From assembly GCA_905221605.1 (NCBI GenBank), contig CAJNDS010001580.1, forward strand, positions 672,224 to 736,223: a DNA stretch of 64,000 nucleotides, given 5' to 3'. How positions within the stretch are numbered: the first letter of the stretch is position 1; the number at the start of each line of letters is the position of its first letter. This document shows, in pieces, positions 23,378 through 34,904 of the stretch. The notes beneath the pieces were generated by a model. The model worked only from the letters and a program-made list of their open reading frames with translations, made no database searches and was not told the DNA's origin. The DNA comes from Symbiodinium natans (lineage: Eukaryota; Sar; Dinophyceae; Suessiales; Symbiodiniaceae). A program made the position numbers and the translations under genes.

Positions 23378-23512
23378 GCATATGTCACGCTGCTCCTTTT
23401 CATGCCACGCATGCTCCAGCACTTGCTATCGCGACTCTGTGCTGGGATCGCTCTGGCCACTGCTTACGTGCTGCTGCAACAGTTCGCAACTCCTGTGCAA
23501 ACTGAGTCCTAG
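23378..23512 (+). CDS. Possible hydrophobic C-terminal exon
   Basis: The + strand reads AYVTLLLFMPRMLQHLLSRL, then CAGIALATAYVLLQQF and a short tail to TAG at 23510. The second part would make a single membrane helix near a C-terminus, which would suit a surface mucin-like protein encoded by the upstream Thr/Ser exons. However, a ninth Thr/Ser exon follows at 24051, and other frames across this stretch are also open. Weak call. Confidence 0.25.
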   Translation, partial: AYVTLLLFMPRMLQHLLSRLCAGIALATAYVLLQQFATPVQTES

Positions 23513-24050
23513 CCCAGAAGCCCTCAGTATACGAACAGTATACTTTGGGCTCTAGTCACACCTACTTTGGGGCACTTGCAGCCTTAGGGTAAGTGTCTAA
23601 TGTTGTCTGCTGATTAGTGTGACCCCCCCCCCCCCTCAACGAAAGGATCCCCCTCTTTAGTGTGGGGGGGGGGGGGCTTTTGGGGGGGGGGGGGGGGGAG
23701 GACTGAGAAGGCCCAGAAGGAGCTCCAGAAGCTTCCTTCAAAGGAGCTCAGAAGGCTTTCTTCTTTACTTTCTCAGAAGAATTTCAGAAGGATAGTGCTG
23801 CTCAGAAGGAACCATGTTTGTTCGCAGTGCAGTGTGCTCAGAAGCCCCAGAAGCCTGCTTGAGTAGCCTCAGCTGCCTCAAACATCGCCCGATTTCTTTT
23901 CACAATTCCGGGGGTCCGCCTCAAATAGATCCCCCTGAACAATTTTTGGATTTTTTTCCACAATTCCGGGGGAGCACACTATTCAGGATACAACATTACG
24001 CCGTTGGGGGGGGGGGGGGGGGGCACCGGGAATTTCATTGCACTACCCAG

Positions 24051-24137
24051 TCGACGACCTCGACTTCTACGACAACCCAAACGACGACCAGCACCACTAC
24101 AACTGCCGGGCACGCAGCATCGTGTCTTCGGCCATGG
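24051..24137 (+). CDS. Thr/Ser-rich exon 9 of 9
   Basis: Starts after TACCCAG. Thr/Ser codons with one Gln, then TTAGHAASCLRPW. It is preceded by a 20-base G run and followed by a family B foldback element. Confidence 0.5.
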
Positions 24138-24138
24138 T

Positions 24139-24261
24139 CTACTTGGAGGTTCATGCGTACTTGCAAGCAGGGGTCATAAGCGCAGTCAGTATCTGTGGTT
24201 TTAACCTTATCATGGGGTACTTGTAACCCTGTTTCTAAGTACCCGTGAACCTTCAAGTAGG
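24139..24261. mobile_element. Foldback element, family B
   Basis: CTACTTGGAGGTTCATGCG at the left faces CCCGTGAACCTTCAAGTAG at the right (123 bp). Confidence 0.65.
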
Positions 24262-25187
24262 GGCCTGACATGGTATGTTGGGCTGTAAGAATGGACTCAT
24301 GTATCAAAGCCCCCGCCCCCCTCGATTTGACATGCCCCCACAAACGCCCTACCTTGTGCCTGCACCTGAATCAGCATAGGGGTGCAGGATCCGCTCAAAG
24401 TGCAGGATCGTGGTCGCTTGTTGAGTCTCTTGTCCTCCGCCTCCACCACGTACACACACTCCCATACAAAAACTCTCGCTGCATACTTGACAAAACACAC
24501 CGCCTTTAATAGATGAGATGCTGCAATGCAATTACCGAGCACCGGAAACCTTGCACACACAAACCCTCAATAAGTCACGACCCTGGCCCCTAAACCCTAG
24601 ACCCTAAACACTAAACCCTAAACCCTAAACCCTAAACCCCAAACCCTAAACCCTAAACCCTGTCATGCGCAACACCGCTGGCCCCTAGACTCTCAAAGAA
24701 GAGATGGGGTGCACAACTCCTCCTGAGCGCGACTCTGCAGAACATGGCATGCTTGGCAGCCTACCTTTCGGTCGGTCGCAAGCAAGCAAGCAGACCTGCC
24801 AAGCTGACGACCGTGCCAGAACATGAGAGGGTTTTCGTGCAACCTTAAGACCCCCTAAACCCTAAACCCTAAACCCTATTAAATTGCATGGCCGTCTGAC
24901 AAGATCGCCGCTTCCGTCCCGTGGCCCCAGGAAGCACATGGGGGTGGATCCGAAATTGGAGCCCCTTTTTGGGCATCCTGTCAACTAAATGCATCAGGCA
25001 CATGCCAGATGCCACGAGTGCCCATACATTGGGGTGTAGGGTTATAGGCTTATAGGGTTTACCTGGGGCCCTAGCTACCTACAGACTAGTAGTATCTACC
25101 CTTAGTTGGTAGGTAGAACTCATACAACTGTCGGAAAAAGAGGGTTCCAGGGTGGCTTTGTTTCTTTCTTCCCCACATCATCGCAAG

Positions 25188-25250
25188 GCTTGCGGAGCCA
25201 TGAAGCCCGTAGGCCCCGATCTTTTGTCGGACGATGAAGCTGAGGACCAG
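25188..25250 (+). CDS. Candidate exon with acidic tail
   Basis: Preceded by a long pyrimidine tract ending CATCGCAAG|G. The frame reads ACGAMKPVGPDLLSDDEAED and ends near a GC donor (CAG|GCCGG). Acidic, unlike the Thr/Ser islands. (TA)n and a 26-base T run lie downstream at 25285-25370. No family recognised. Confidence 0.35.
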
Positions 25251-26819
25251 GCCGGAACCAGCTTAGGGTTTAGGCTGTTTTATATAAATATGTATATATA
25301 TATATATATAGATATTTATATTTATATTTATCTATTTATTTAGTTTTTTTTTTTTTTTTTTTTTTTTTGGGGGGGGGGTGGTTTAGGGTGTTTTCTGGGG
25401 TGCTTGTATGGTGTGTTTAAGGGTGGTTTTCTATGGTGCTTTCAGGGTGTTCCTGGGGTGTTGTTTAGGGTGTTTGTAGGGTTCAGGTCCGGTCCGTGTC
25501 CTGCCACCTGTTCCTCTCCCTTCCTTCTCGCTTGGTGGTGCTTTACTGTAACTTTGGTTCTTTAGCCTTTTTGGGTTTATTGAGTTTCTTAAATAAGGCA
25601 TGTAAAAGTTTAGTTTTTTACTACCCTCCTAAGTGCAGCCAAGCTCCGTTCTTAGCTCTGAGGCGACTCGCGTGCCTCTTTTCTTTGCACTACAGGAGGG
25701 AGTGGCGGGACACCACCTCCAAGTGGGGTTTACCTGTAGCCCAAGCAGCCTACCTTTTAAAGGGGACTACAAGGAAGTCATCATCAGGAAGCCTTGAAAA
25801 GGTACGTTTGCTGAGGTTCAAGATAAAAGGCTTAGGGTTTAGGAGTTCTGCTGTCCAGCGCCTTTGAGACCTCCGAAGTTCCACAGCAACGAGAGGGGGT
25901 CTGGGGCTGATACGGTGGCACCTCAGTGACTAAACCCTATAGACCCTATAAACCCTGTAAACCCTATAAACCCTAAAAAACCCCAAAACCCTCTAAACCC
26001 TATAAACCCTAACAACCCTGAACCCCTAGGTGAGAACTGGGATCTCCTCAAGTACTTCAGACCAGTTCCCGCCGCTCCTAGAGACTCCAGCCTTAATTCA
26101 GGAATATTCCTGAAACTATACTAGGTTTCCTTATATGGTTTCAGGAATGTTCCTTAGTTGAGGGGCATTGGTGCTTCCTAACCCAATCATAACTGTACTT
26201 GTAATTCAATTAGAACCCCATTAGGGTACTTAAGGGGCTTATAAGCGGGCTATGCCTACATTCAAAAAAATGGGTTATAAGTACCCCAAACCCTAAACCT
26301 CCAAGGAAGTTCTAAACTCTGTACGTAAACAAACAAAAGACGGCGGACCTGTCACCCAAGCCCAGGACCTCGTGGGGGACCTCAGGGTTTTAGTTTGAGG
26401 GTTTAGAGTTACGGTTTAGGGTTCAGGGATTAGGGGGTATCAGGGACCCCTAGAAGGGACCCTTAGTCTTATATTGCCCTATTCTGACCCCTATATATCC
26501 CTTAATGGAGTCCCCATTGTACCTAAGCCGCCCCTGAAGAACTCCCAAATGACGCCATAAAATCCCTCGTAGGGGTCCCTCCTTCGTCCCTTGACCGACT
26601 CTCTATCCTGACCTCAACCAGGACGTTACCCAGAGACTCCCATACCCCTTTATTAAGCAATATTCCGTACAGTTTAAGAGGGTTCCTTATGTGGTGCATA
26701 AGGAATGTCCTTAGGGGCATTGGAGCCTGTGGGTCGAGAGAACAGGAGGCGGTTGCGGACGTGCCGCGCAGCCACGCAGTCAATCCAGGCCCGTGGGCGG
26801 CCGTACATGGAGACACTTC

Positions 26820-26979
26820 TTGGGATGCTGCGCCCTTATACTAACAGTCCTTAATGGGGATGATCAATCCCCTAGAAAATCCCGATAAAGAGCTGTCATG
26901 GGATGCTGCCCCCTTATACTAAAACCCCCCATTAAAAATCCCTATGAAGAACTGTTAAGTATAAGGGGGAACATCTCAA
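26820..26979. mobile_element. Foldback element, family A, possibly with target duplication
   Basis: TTGGGATGCTGCGCCCTTA at the left opposes TAAGGGGGAACATCTCAA at the right. An extra internal copy of GGGATGCTGCCCCCTTA lies at about 26900, so it may be two nested elements. The flanks AGACACTTCT and AGATACTTCT match at 9 of 10 bases and could be a target-site duplication. Confidence 0.55.
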
Positions 26980-28397
26980 GATACTTCTGTGACTGCATTC
27001 CTTCATGTTCGCGCTACCTGGAGTCGCCGTCATATACCCGAAATGTGCCAAAGTCATTGCATACGCATGTTTGCCCCTTTTTTTACATGAGGTTTTATGC
27101 CAGGTCGAGGCGAGGCCGGTGGGTGAAGCATCGCATTCTGTCACATGAGACTTCTTGGAGGAACGCCGCGACCTTGTCGTCGTTTCGGGGCCCTCGTGTT
27201 AGACCATTATTTTTTGTTCTGGTCTTATACTACCATACTATACAAACTTATTGTACCATTCTGTTTAAGCATGAGACGCTCGTTCTTTGTTGGAGCTGTG
27301 CGTCGTGGCTGCCCTTGCTCTGTCGTGCAGGTCTAATTTTTCAATAAACCCTAAACCCTAAACCCTAAACCCTAAACCCTAAACCCTGGTAGAGCTCCAA
27401 ACTCATCTCTGTCCAGTTCCAGGCCACTTGTGGTCGTCGGCAGAGGGCCAGCCGGACATTCAGGCGCCGATTTGGATCCCACACCCCAAGCTGCACGTAA
27501 GTTGAAGTTGAGCAGCCCACATGCTAGGAGCACGGCAACTTAATTGATATGGTTGTTGGCGATTTAAGTTCCTCCCCTCCCTCCTTGTCTGTGTCTCCAT
27601 CTCAGTCGCCCTCTCTATCTGTGTCTCCGGTTCTGTGTCACTTTCCGTCTCACGCACAGGCACCCCAACACGCACCACAAGCCAGCCGTTGAAAGAAAGT
27701 CTATTCGTTCTCACTCCTAGAACATGAAAGATGTACATAAAACGAGCGTGTACATAGACAGGTCCTTTTGAAGGTTCATAGGTACTTATAAATAGGGTTA
27801 TAAGTACCCCAGAGTACGGATATAACCGTAGTTACCCTACTTCCCTTGGACCTCTGGGCTACTTGCTTTGATGCGTGAGGCAGGCAAAGATGGATGTATG
27901 TGATGCAGCTCTGCACCTCTACTGTTGCTGGTCTCAAGCTGCTGTGTAGACACACGTCAGGTGGTGCAGGGCTTGGGGCTTGAAAAACCCTAAACCCGAA
28001 ACCCTAAACCCTAAACCCGAAACCCTAAACCCTAGGCTCCTCTCTCACCAGGTCGGCTTGAAATCGCTCTACCAGCTCATGGTCGCCCAACATCAGGAGG
28101 TTCGGGGGTGCGTGTAAGGATGCGAAAGGTTGTGAGTTTTGGTCATGCGGGGTCAAGAGGGTTTAGGGTTTAGGGTTTAGGGTTTAGGGTTCAGCAGCTC
28201 CGGATCGAGCATTTTTATGGCAGTGTTATATTTACGGCTTGGATATAACACCCACCCACCCAGAGAATCCCATAACATTAAGAAACCATATAAAGTATCT
28301 TCATACAAAAGTTCTTTTCAACGAAGACTACGGCTACAGAACAAATTCGTTCTTAAAAATCCGCATTGCGTCACACAAAGATGAGCATTACAAGAAA

Positions 28398-28535
28398 AAG
28401 GGTTGGGGGTGGGGGGGGGGGGTGGGGGGGTGGGGGGTGGGGGGGGTGGGGTGGGGGGGGTGGGGGGGGGGTGAGGGGTGGGGGGGGGGGTGGGGGGTGC
28501 GGAAGGGGGTGGGGGGGTGGGGGGTGGGGGGTGGG
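28398..28535 (+). repeat. G-rich run (G4-10 T)n
   Basis: About 140 bases of G tracts broken by single T or A, almost certain to fold as G-quadruplexes if single-stranded. Any open frame here gives only Gly/Trp/Val and is not a gene. Confidence 0.9.
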
Positions 28536-28551
28536 CCCTTACCCGTAGGCA

Positions 28552-28728
28552 CGAAGGAAATTACCCTTAGCCACGAAGAAATTACCCTTAGCCACGAAGA
28601 ATTTCCCTTAGCCACGAAGAAATTACCCTTAGCCACGAAGAAATTACCCTTAGCCACGAAGAAATTACCCTTATAGCCACGAAGAAATTACCCTTAGCCA
28701 CGAAGAAATTACCCTTAGCCACGAAGGA
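28552..28728 (+). repeat. 21-bp tandem repeat
   Basis: Eight copies of TTACCCTTAGCCACGAAGAAA, with one copy carrying a short TTA insertion at 28673. Because 21 is divisible by three, an open frame with a seven-residue repeat (ATKKLPL) runs through; this is not evidence of a gene. Confidence 0.9.
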
Positions 28729-29162
28729 CTATAGGGTTTAAATATATATATATATATGTGCCATGGACCTTTAGGTATAATGTGATGACTTGCTTTGGGT
28801 TTTACTTCAACAGTACTAACAGTTATCAAATGAGTACTTGCGTTTTATATTATGCATATTGCTACTAGAAAGTAGGTGACATTTTATGGCTTTTGGGCTC
28901 ATGGTCTAGGGTTGTGCATTCAACGGTTATACAAGGATTGTGCGAACAGTCCAGGGTTTATCACCCCTTCCTGTTGTCGAGGAGAAAAGGGGTCGGATAA
29001 CAGGAGAAGATCAAGGAACCATGGAACTGTGTTACATTCAGTCACTATTCACTTTACACCCTCTCCTCTCTTCCCTTTCTTAGAAGAAAAGGAAAGTGGA
29101 AGGAATCATCAAAGAAAAAGTCCGTCTCACTACCTTCATCCACCGTCTCCTCTTTTTTTTTT

Positions 29163-29282
<120 letters not shown>

Positions 29283-29399
29283 CTCTTCTTACCGAGGAGA
29301 ATAATGGCTACATATAAAGCACACATGTCAATCTCAACCCATTCGTCCTCCCTCTTCTGGCTGCTCTCTCACTTCTAGCTTTTGTCTCTTCTTGTTTTG

Positions 29400-32300
29400 C
29401 TTATGGAGGAGAGAATGCATAACACTAGATGAGCGAAGCGCATGGACGGGAAGAGCGAGAAGCAAGTAGTTGTTTGTTGCATAGGGGAGGCCCACTCTCC
29501 CCTAGAGCAGGGACGAGTTCCCCCCTGTTCCCTTCCTTTGCCTTCTTTAGTCCCTCCTCTGCGCTCCAACTGTTCTGTTCCGTCTTTTACGGAGAAAGAA
29601 GGGGTAAAGAAGAAGGACGAAGACGGTTCCCCTGTCCAATTGTGCATGTTCATTTTATCTACAGGAGTTAGCAAGAGTGTTTAAGCAAGCTAGATAAAGA
29701 GAACAACAAGAACAAGGACGAGGAAACCACGGGCAGAATGTACAAGGAAAAACACGAGGAATGAAATCCCATCGCAAAGACAAGTGCCCACACTCAGTCT
29801 CACTGCATTCATCCTCTAATCCTCTCTTCTTTCCCTTCTGTGGTTCTCTTCTTGTCCTCCTTCTTCTCTCTGCTCTCTCCCTTCTAGCTTGTGTCTCTTC
29901 TTGATTTTCTTGTGCGAGAGAGAATGCATAACACTAGATGAGCGAAGCACATGGACGGGAAGAGGAGAGAGAAGCAAGTAGTTTTTTGTTGCATAAGGAG
30001 GCCCACTCTCCCCCTAGGGCAGAGATGAGTTCCCCTGTTCCCTTCCTCTTGCCTTCTTTAATCTCTCCCCTGCGTTCCAAGTTTTCCGTTCCTTCGTTTA
30101 CGGAGACAGAAAGTTGTATATACAAGGACGAAGACGGTTCCCCTGTCCAGCATGTTTTTTGATCTTCCCATTCAGCGAGAAAGGAACAGACAACAGGGGA
30201 AAGCACAAGGAACAAGAGAGTTTAAGCAAGCTAGATAACAACAAGGAAAAGAAAGAGGAAGCCACGAGCAGAATGTACAAGAAAAACACGAGGAAGGAAT
30301 AAGTGGTGCTCTTCTTGCAGAATGGAGATTTAAGAACACAAGCCAATCTCAGTACATTGATCCTCCCTCTTCTCTCTGCTCTCTCCCTTCTAGCTTTTGT
30401 CTCTTCTTGTTTTGCTTGTGGAGGAGAGAATGCATAACGCTAGATGAGCGAAGCACATGGGTGGGAAGAGATAGAGAGGGCAAGTACTTGTTTGTTGCAT
30501 AAGGGACCTAATTTTCCCCTAGAGCAGGGATGAGTTCCCGTGTTCCCTTCCTTTTGCGTTCTTTGATCCCTCCCCTGCGTTCCAACTTTTCTGTTCATTC
30601 TTCTAGGGAGAAAAAAGGAAGTAAACCAAAGGACGAAGACGGTTCCCTGTCCTCTTGCGCTTTTTCTTTTGAACTTAATTACCCATTCAACGAGATAAGA
30701 ACAGACAACAAGAGGAAAACAACATACATGCGACAAACATTTTTTCAGGAGAAGGGAGTCGGATAACAGGTGAAGAACAAGGAAGACATCCATCCTCTCC
30801 TCTGCTCTCTTATCTTGCTCTCTTATCTCTCTTCTCTGGCTCTGTTCTTGCCGGAAAGAAAGATGAATGTCCAAGAACCCAAGATCATCTCGTTACCTTC
30901 GTCCTCGCTCTCCTCTCTTCTCGCTTTTTCTCTGCTCTGTGTTTTTCTTATGGAGGAGAGAATAGTAAACAGTCTCGCGAAGTCGGATTTGGGGCTGCGC
31001 GCGGGGATCTCCCCCCACAAACCCCTCGAAAGAACGAAAGAAAGCGGGCAGCTGTTCGTTGCAAGGCTCCCCCTAGAGACCTAGTGCAGGCCTGAGTTCC
31101 CTGGGCTCGTCTTCCCCTAGAGCGCAGTTGAGTTCCCTTATTCCTCAGTTTTGCCTTCATCCCTCCCCTGCGTTCCAAATTTTCTAAGCAGAACGCACAA
31201 GAAAACACGAGGAAGGAATAACAAATGACAAAGATAAGTGCCCACACCCAGTCTCACTGCATTCATCCTCTAATCCTTTCTTCTTTCTCTTCTGTGGTTC
31301 TCTTCTTGCAGAATGAAGATTTAAGAACACAAACCAATCTCACTACATTCATCCTCCCTCTTCCCTCTGCTCTCTCCCTTCTAGCTTTTGTCTTTTCTTG
31401 TTTGTCTTGTGGAAGAGAGAATGCATAACACTAGATGAGCGAAGCACATGGACGGGAAGAGAAAGAAGCAAGTACTTGTTTGTTCTGAGTTCCTCTGTTC
31501 CCTTCCTTTGCGTTCTTTAATCCTTCCCCTGCGTTCCAACTTTTCTGTTCCTTCTTTCAAGGAGAAAGAAAAGGGTAAATACGCTTGTCTCTTCTTGTTT
31601 TGCTTATGGAGGAGAGAATGCATAACACTAGATGAGCGAAGCACCTGGACGGGAAGAAAGAGAAGCAAGTACTTGTTTGTTGCGTAAGGCCCACTCTCCC
31701 CCTAGGGCAGGGATGAGTTCCCCTGTTCCCTTCCTTTTGCCTTCTTTAATCTCTCCCTTGCATTCCAACTTTTCCGTTCTTCGTTTAAGGAAAAAAAGAA
31801 GGTATATACAAGGACGAAGACGGTTCCCCTGGTTCTTTTGATCTTCCCATTCAGCGAGAAAGGAACAGACGATAAGAGGAAAACAACAAACCTTTGACTA
31901 ACCTGCGGTTCTTTCAGGAGAAGAAGGAGTCGGATAACAGGAGAAGAACAAGGAAGAGGTAAACATGAAAATATGTCACTCTTCTATTTACACACTCTCC
32001 TCATCTCTCCGCTCTTCCCTTTCTTGCCTGTTGGAGAAGAAAATGAGGAAGAAAATAAACCAAAAAAAAGCAAGGGGGAGGCATCTTGCTCTCTTATCTC
32101 TTCTCGGGCTCTGTTCTTGCCGGAAAGCAAGATGAATGTCCAAGAACCCAAGATCATCTCGTTACCTTCGTCCTCGCTCTCATCTCTTCTCGCTTTTTCT
32201 CTGCTCTTTGCTTTTCTTATGGAGGAGAGAATTGCAAACAGTCTCGCGAAGTCAGATTTGGGGCTGCACGCGTGCGCGTGGGGGTCTCCCACAAACCCCT

Positions 32301-32945
32301 CGAAAGAAAGAAAGAAAGCGGGCAGCCGTTCGTTGCGAAGGGGGTCTCGAGCCCTAGTGACCTAGTGCAGGCCTGAGTTCCCTGGGCTCGTTTTCCACTA
32401 GAGCGCGGTTGAGTTCCCTTATTCCTCAATTTTGCCTTCATCCCTCCCCAACTTTTCTGAGCAGAACGCACAAGAAAACACGAGGAGGGAATAACAGATG
32501 ACAAAGATAAGTGCCCACACCCAGTCTCACTGCATTCATCCTCTAATCCTCTCTTCTTTCTCTTCTGTGGTTCTCTTCTTGCAGAATGAAGATTTAAGAA
32601 CACAAACCAATTTCACTACATTCATCCTCCCTCTTCCCTCTGCTCTCTCCCTTCTAGCTTTTGTCTCTTCTTGTTTTTCTTGCCGAAGAGAGAATGCATA
32701 GCACTAGATGAGCGAAGCACATGGACGAGAAGAGAGAGAAGCAAGTACTTGTTTGTTCTGAGTTCCTCTGTTCCCTTCCTTTGCATTCTTTAATCCCTCC
32801 CTCCGTTCCAACTTTTCTGTTCCTTCTTTCAAGGAGAAAAAAGAAGGTAAATACAAGGACGAAGACGGTTCCCCTGTCCACTTGCGCATGTTCTTTTGGT
32901 CTACCCATTCAGCTAGAAAGGAACAGATAACAGGGGGAAACACAA
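29400..32945. repeat. Pyrimidine-rich higher-order tandem repeat
   Basis: A unit of about 500 bp recurs with starts marked by GGAGAGAATGCATAACACTA near 29405, 29913, 30420, 31410, 31609 and 32687, and again at 35150. Each carries GAGCGAAGCACATGGACGGG and GTTCCCCTGTTCCCTTCC. A larger period of about 1270 bp is visible (31225 and 32498; 30954 and 32222). Variant units have GGAGAGAATTGCAAACAGTC. CT-rich tracts ending in CAG (for example 31309, 32583) resemble 3' splice sites. Short open frames recur between copies but shift by indels, so I do not call a gene. Confidence 0.8.
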
Positions 32946-33048
32946 GGAACTAACAAGAGTGTCTGGTGCTTGACCGCACCCTGGTCCCTTGCTCTCAAAG
33001 GGCTGCTGTATACTTTGCACACAAACTCCAACATCGAACCTCAAGGCT

Positions 33049-34127
33049 TTAAGGCCTTTCTGACGCGGGCACATACGCATGAAACTTCTTCAGCTTCGGG
33101 AAGTTTACTCGCTTAACCAACTTCCCGTACTCACAGTACGCAGTTTGTCGAAGCAAAGGTGCTCGCAGGGGTATTTTCATCTTCGTATAGCCGTCCGCAT
33201 CTTGCCACCCGGCCCGAGTCGCACGTGCGATGGTCTCCGCTGTTTGGTCAAGCCACCACAAACGCCACGCTTGTTGCAAAGGTCCAAAGCCGCCTGCCTG
33301 GCAGAGAAGTGTTCATCTTTGGTACCCTCGCAGAATTTCGTCATGCAGTTCGCAATGGCATCTTCCAACGCATCAAAAGATTGAAACTGACCACGTCGAC
33401 AAAAGGACTCGGCAGCGCGAAGCACCCCAGGCAGATTAACAGTGGTGATCCCTGTTTGTCTGTACGCTTTAGATCTCCGCGAGCTCAAGATGATGTTCGT
33501 GAACTCCTTCTTGTCTTTGGCTTTCAGCAACTTCATTGCAACCCCCCTGGGACTTTGCATGTATCTGACGGCAAAACAAATCGCGACAGACCAATAATCA
33601 GAACGAGCTTGTTTGACCACATCTTGTAGCTCCAGTGAAACAGCGTCTCTGAATCTGTCGATGTGACAGAAGCGGGTGGTGGACATGGCTTCAAGGATCT
33701 CATTCAGCTTCGGAACGCTGTAGAACCTTTGTGGCAGGCATGCCTTTCCCAACCAAGGTCTTGGATGGCCCTGCTCTCTGCCAGAGTGTAGCTTGCGCAA
33801 AGATATTCGAAGTCTTCGATGCACAGCCCAATGCCGCGCCAAGTCCTGTGACGGCTTATTTGTGGCAGGAAACGACCATTGCAAGAGCCCGAACGTTTCT
33901 TCATTCCACCCACGCCAGAACAGCCACCCTGTCTTGCGCCGTTTATAACTTTCCCGTGGGAACACTTCTTGCACAGACCTCGTCGTGACAGATTGTAAAC
34001 GCCAGCGCGACGTACACCCTGGAGTCCACAGCTCTTGCATGTTGTCCATTGCGCATACGGCATTGTTTCTTAACGCCCAGAAAGAGAAGTCACAGTAGTG
34101 AGAACAGCTACAATACAGGCAGTGCAA
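33049..34127 (-). pseudogene. Zinc-ribbon-containing protein gene with two apparent frameshifts
   Basis: The minus strand carries one continuous protein-like sequence spread over three frames. From about 34063 the frame reads a Cys4 motif (CKSCGLQ, then CKKCSHGK 17 residues later), then CIEDFEYLCASYTLAESRA to about 33745. There the sense shifts frame and continues as YSVPKLNEILEAMSTTRF, DYWSVAICFAVRYM and AMKLLKAKDKKEFTNI to about 33190. It then shifts again to TKMKIPLRAPLLRQTAYCEY and ends with a Lys-rich tail near 33049. The overlapping shadows in each frame are less protein-like. Both shifts fit single-base indels, the first at a short A run. It could be a decayed gene copy, an assembly error, or contain very small introns. 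No family is recognised. Satellite DNA surrounds it on both sides. Confidence 0.5.
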
Positions 34128-34419
34128 AGCGAGGGTATGGCTGGGGTGTTGTATTGTGAGGCGACGTCTTAAAAAAGGGGCCGTTGTGTTACATGCAACA
34201 TCCGAAGACCATCAAGACTGCGACTCACGCCTTGTGCTGAAACTTTCGGCCGTTACGTTTGGGCTCTGCGAGACTGAGCCAAGAGAAACTGTAGCGACTG
34301 TGTACATCCTCAACAAGCCTTAAAACCTACCGTAGCTCTTTCCCACAAGGATCCCTGCCCCTCTTTGCAACAAATGCTGCTTCAGGCAGCAAAGCTTTGT
34401 GCTTTGTCTCTTTGGAGGG

Positions 34420-34900
34420 GAACTTCGACACAAAGTCCTAGGGACCAGGGCCTGCAGTTTGTTTCTAGAACTGAGACCAGAAATCTTAGGGGCCAGGGCT
34501 TGCGATTTGTCTCTTTGGAGGAGAACTGAGACCAAACATCTTAGGGACCAGGGCTTGCGTCTCTTTGAGAAGAGCTGAGACCAAAACTCTTGGGGACCAG
34601 GGCTTGCGATTTGACTTTTTGGAGCAAATATTGACCCCAAAATCTTAGAGACCAGGGCTTATGATTTGACTCTTTGGAAATTTGAACCCAACATCTTAGG
34701 GACCAGGGCTTGCGATTTGACTCTTTGGAGCAAATATTGAACCCAAAATCTTAGGGACCAGGGCTTGCGATTTATCTCTTTGGTCAATCGAAAAATCTTA
34801 GGGCTAGGGCTTGCGATTTGACCCTTTGGATTAAAAGTTGAACCCACTATCTCAGACCCTTTGGAGGAAAAACCCAACACTTTAGGGTCCAGGGCTTGCG
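34420..34900 (+). repeat. 55-bp satellite, diverged block
   Basis: About nine copies of the unit containing GGGACCAGGGCTTGCGATTT and TTGAACCCAAAATCTTA. Several copies are shortened. Same family and orientation as 38186-39962. Confidence 0.85.
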
Positions 34901-34904
34901 AAGC

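Noticed and set aside
28239-28676. Open frame with Gly/Trp-rich and ATKKLPL repeats
   Set aside because: It is the product of a G-rich microsatellite and a 21-bp repeat whose length is a multiple of three.
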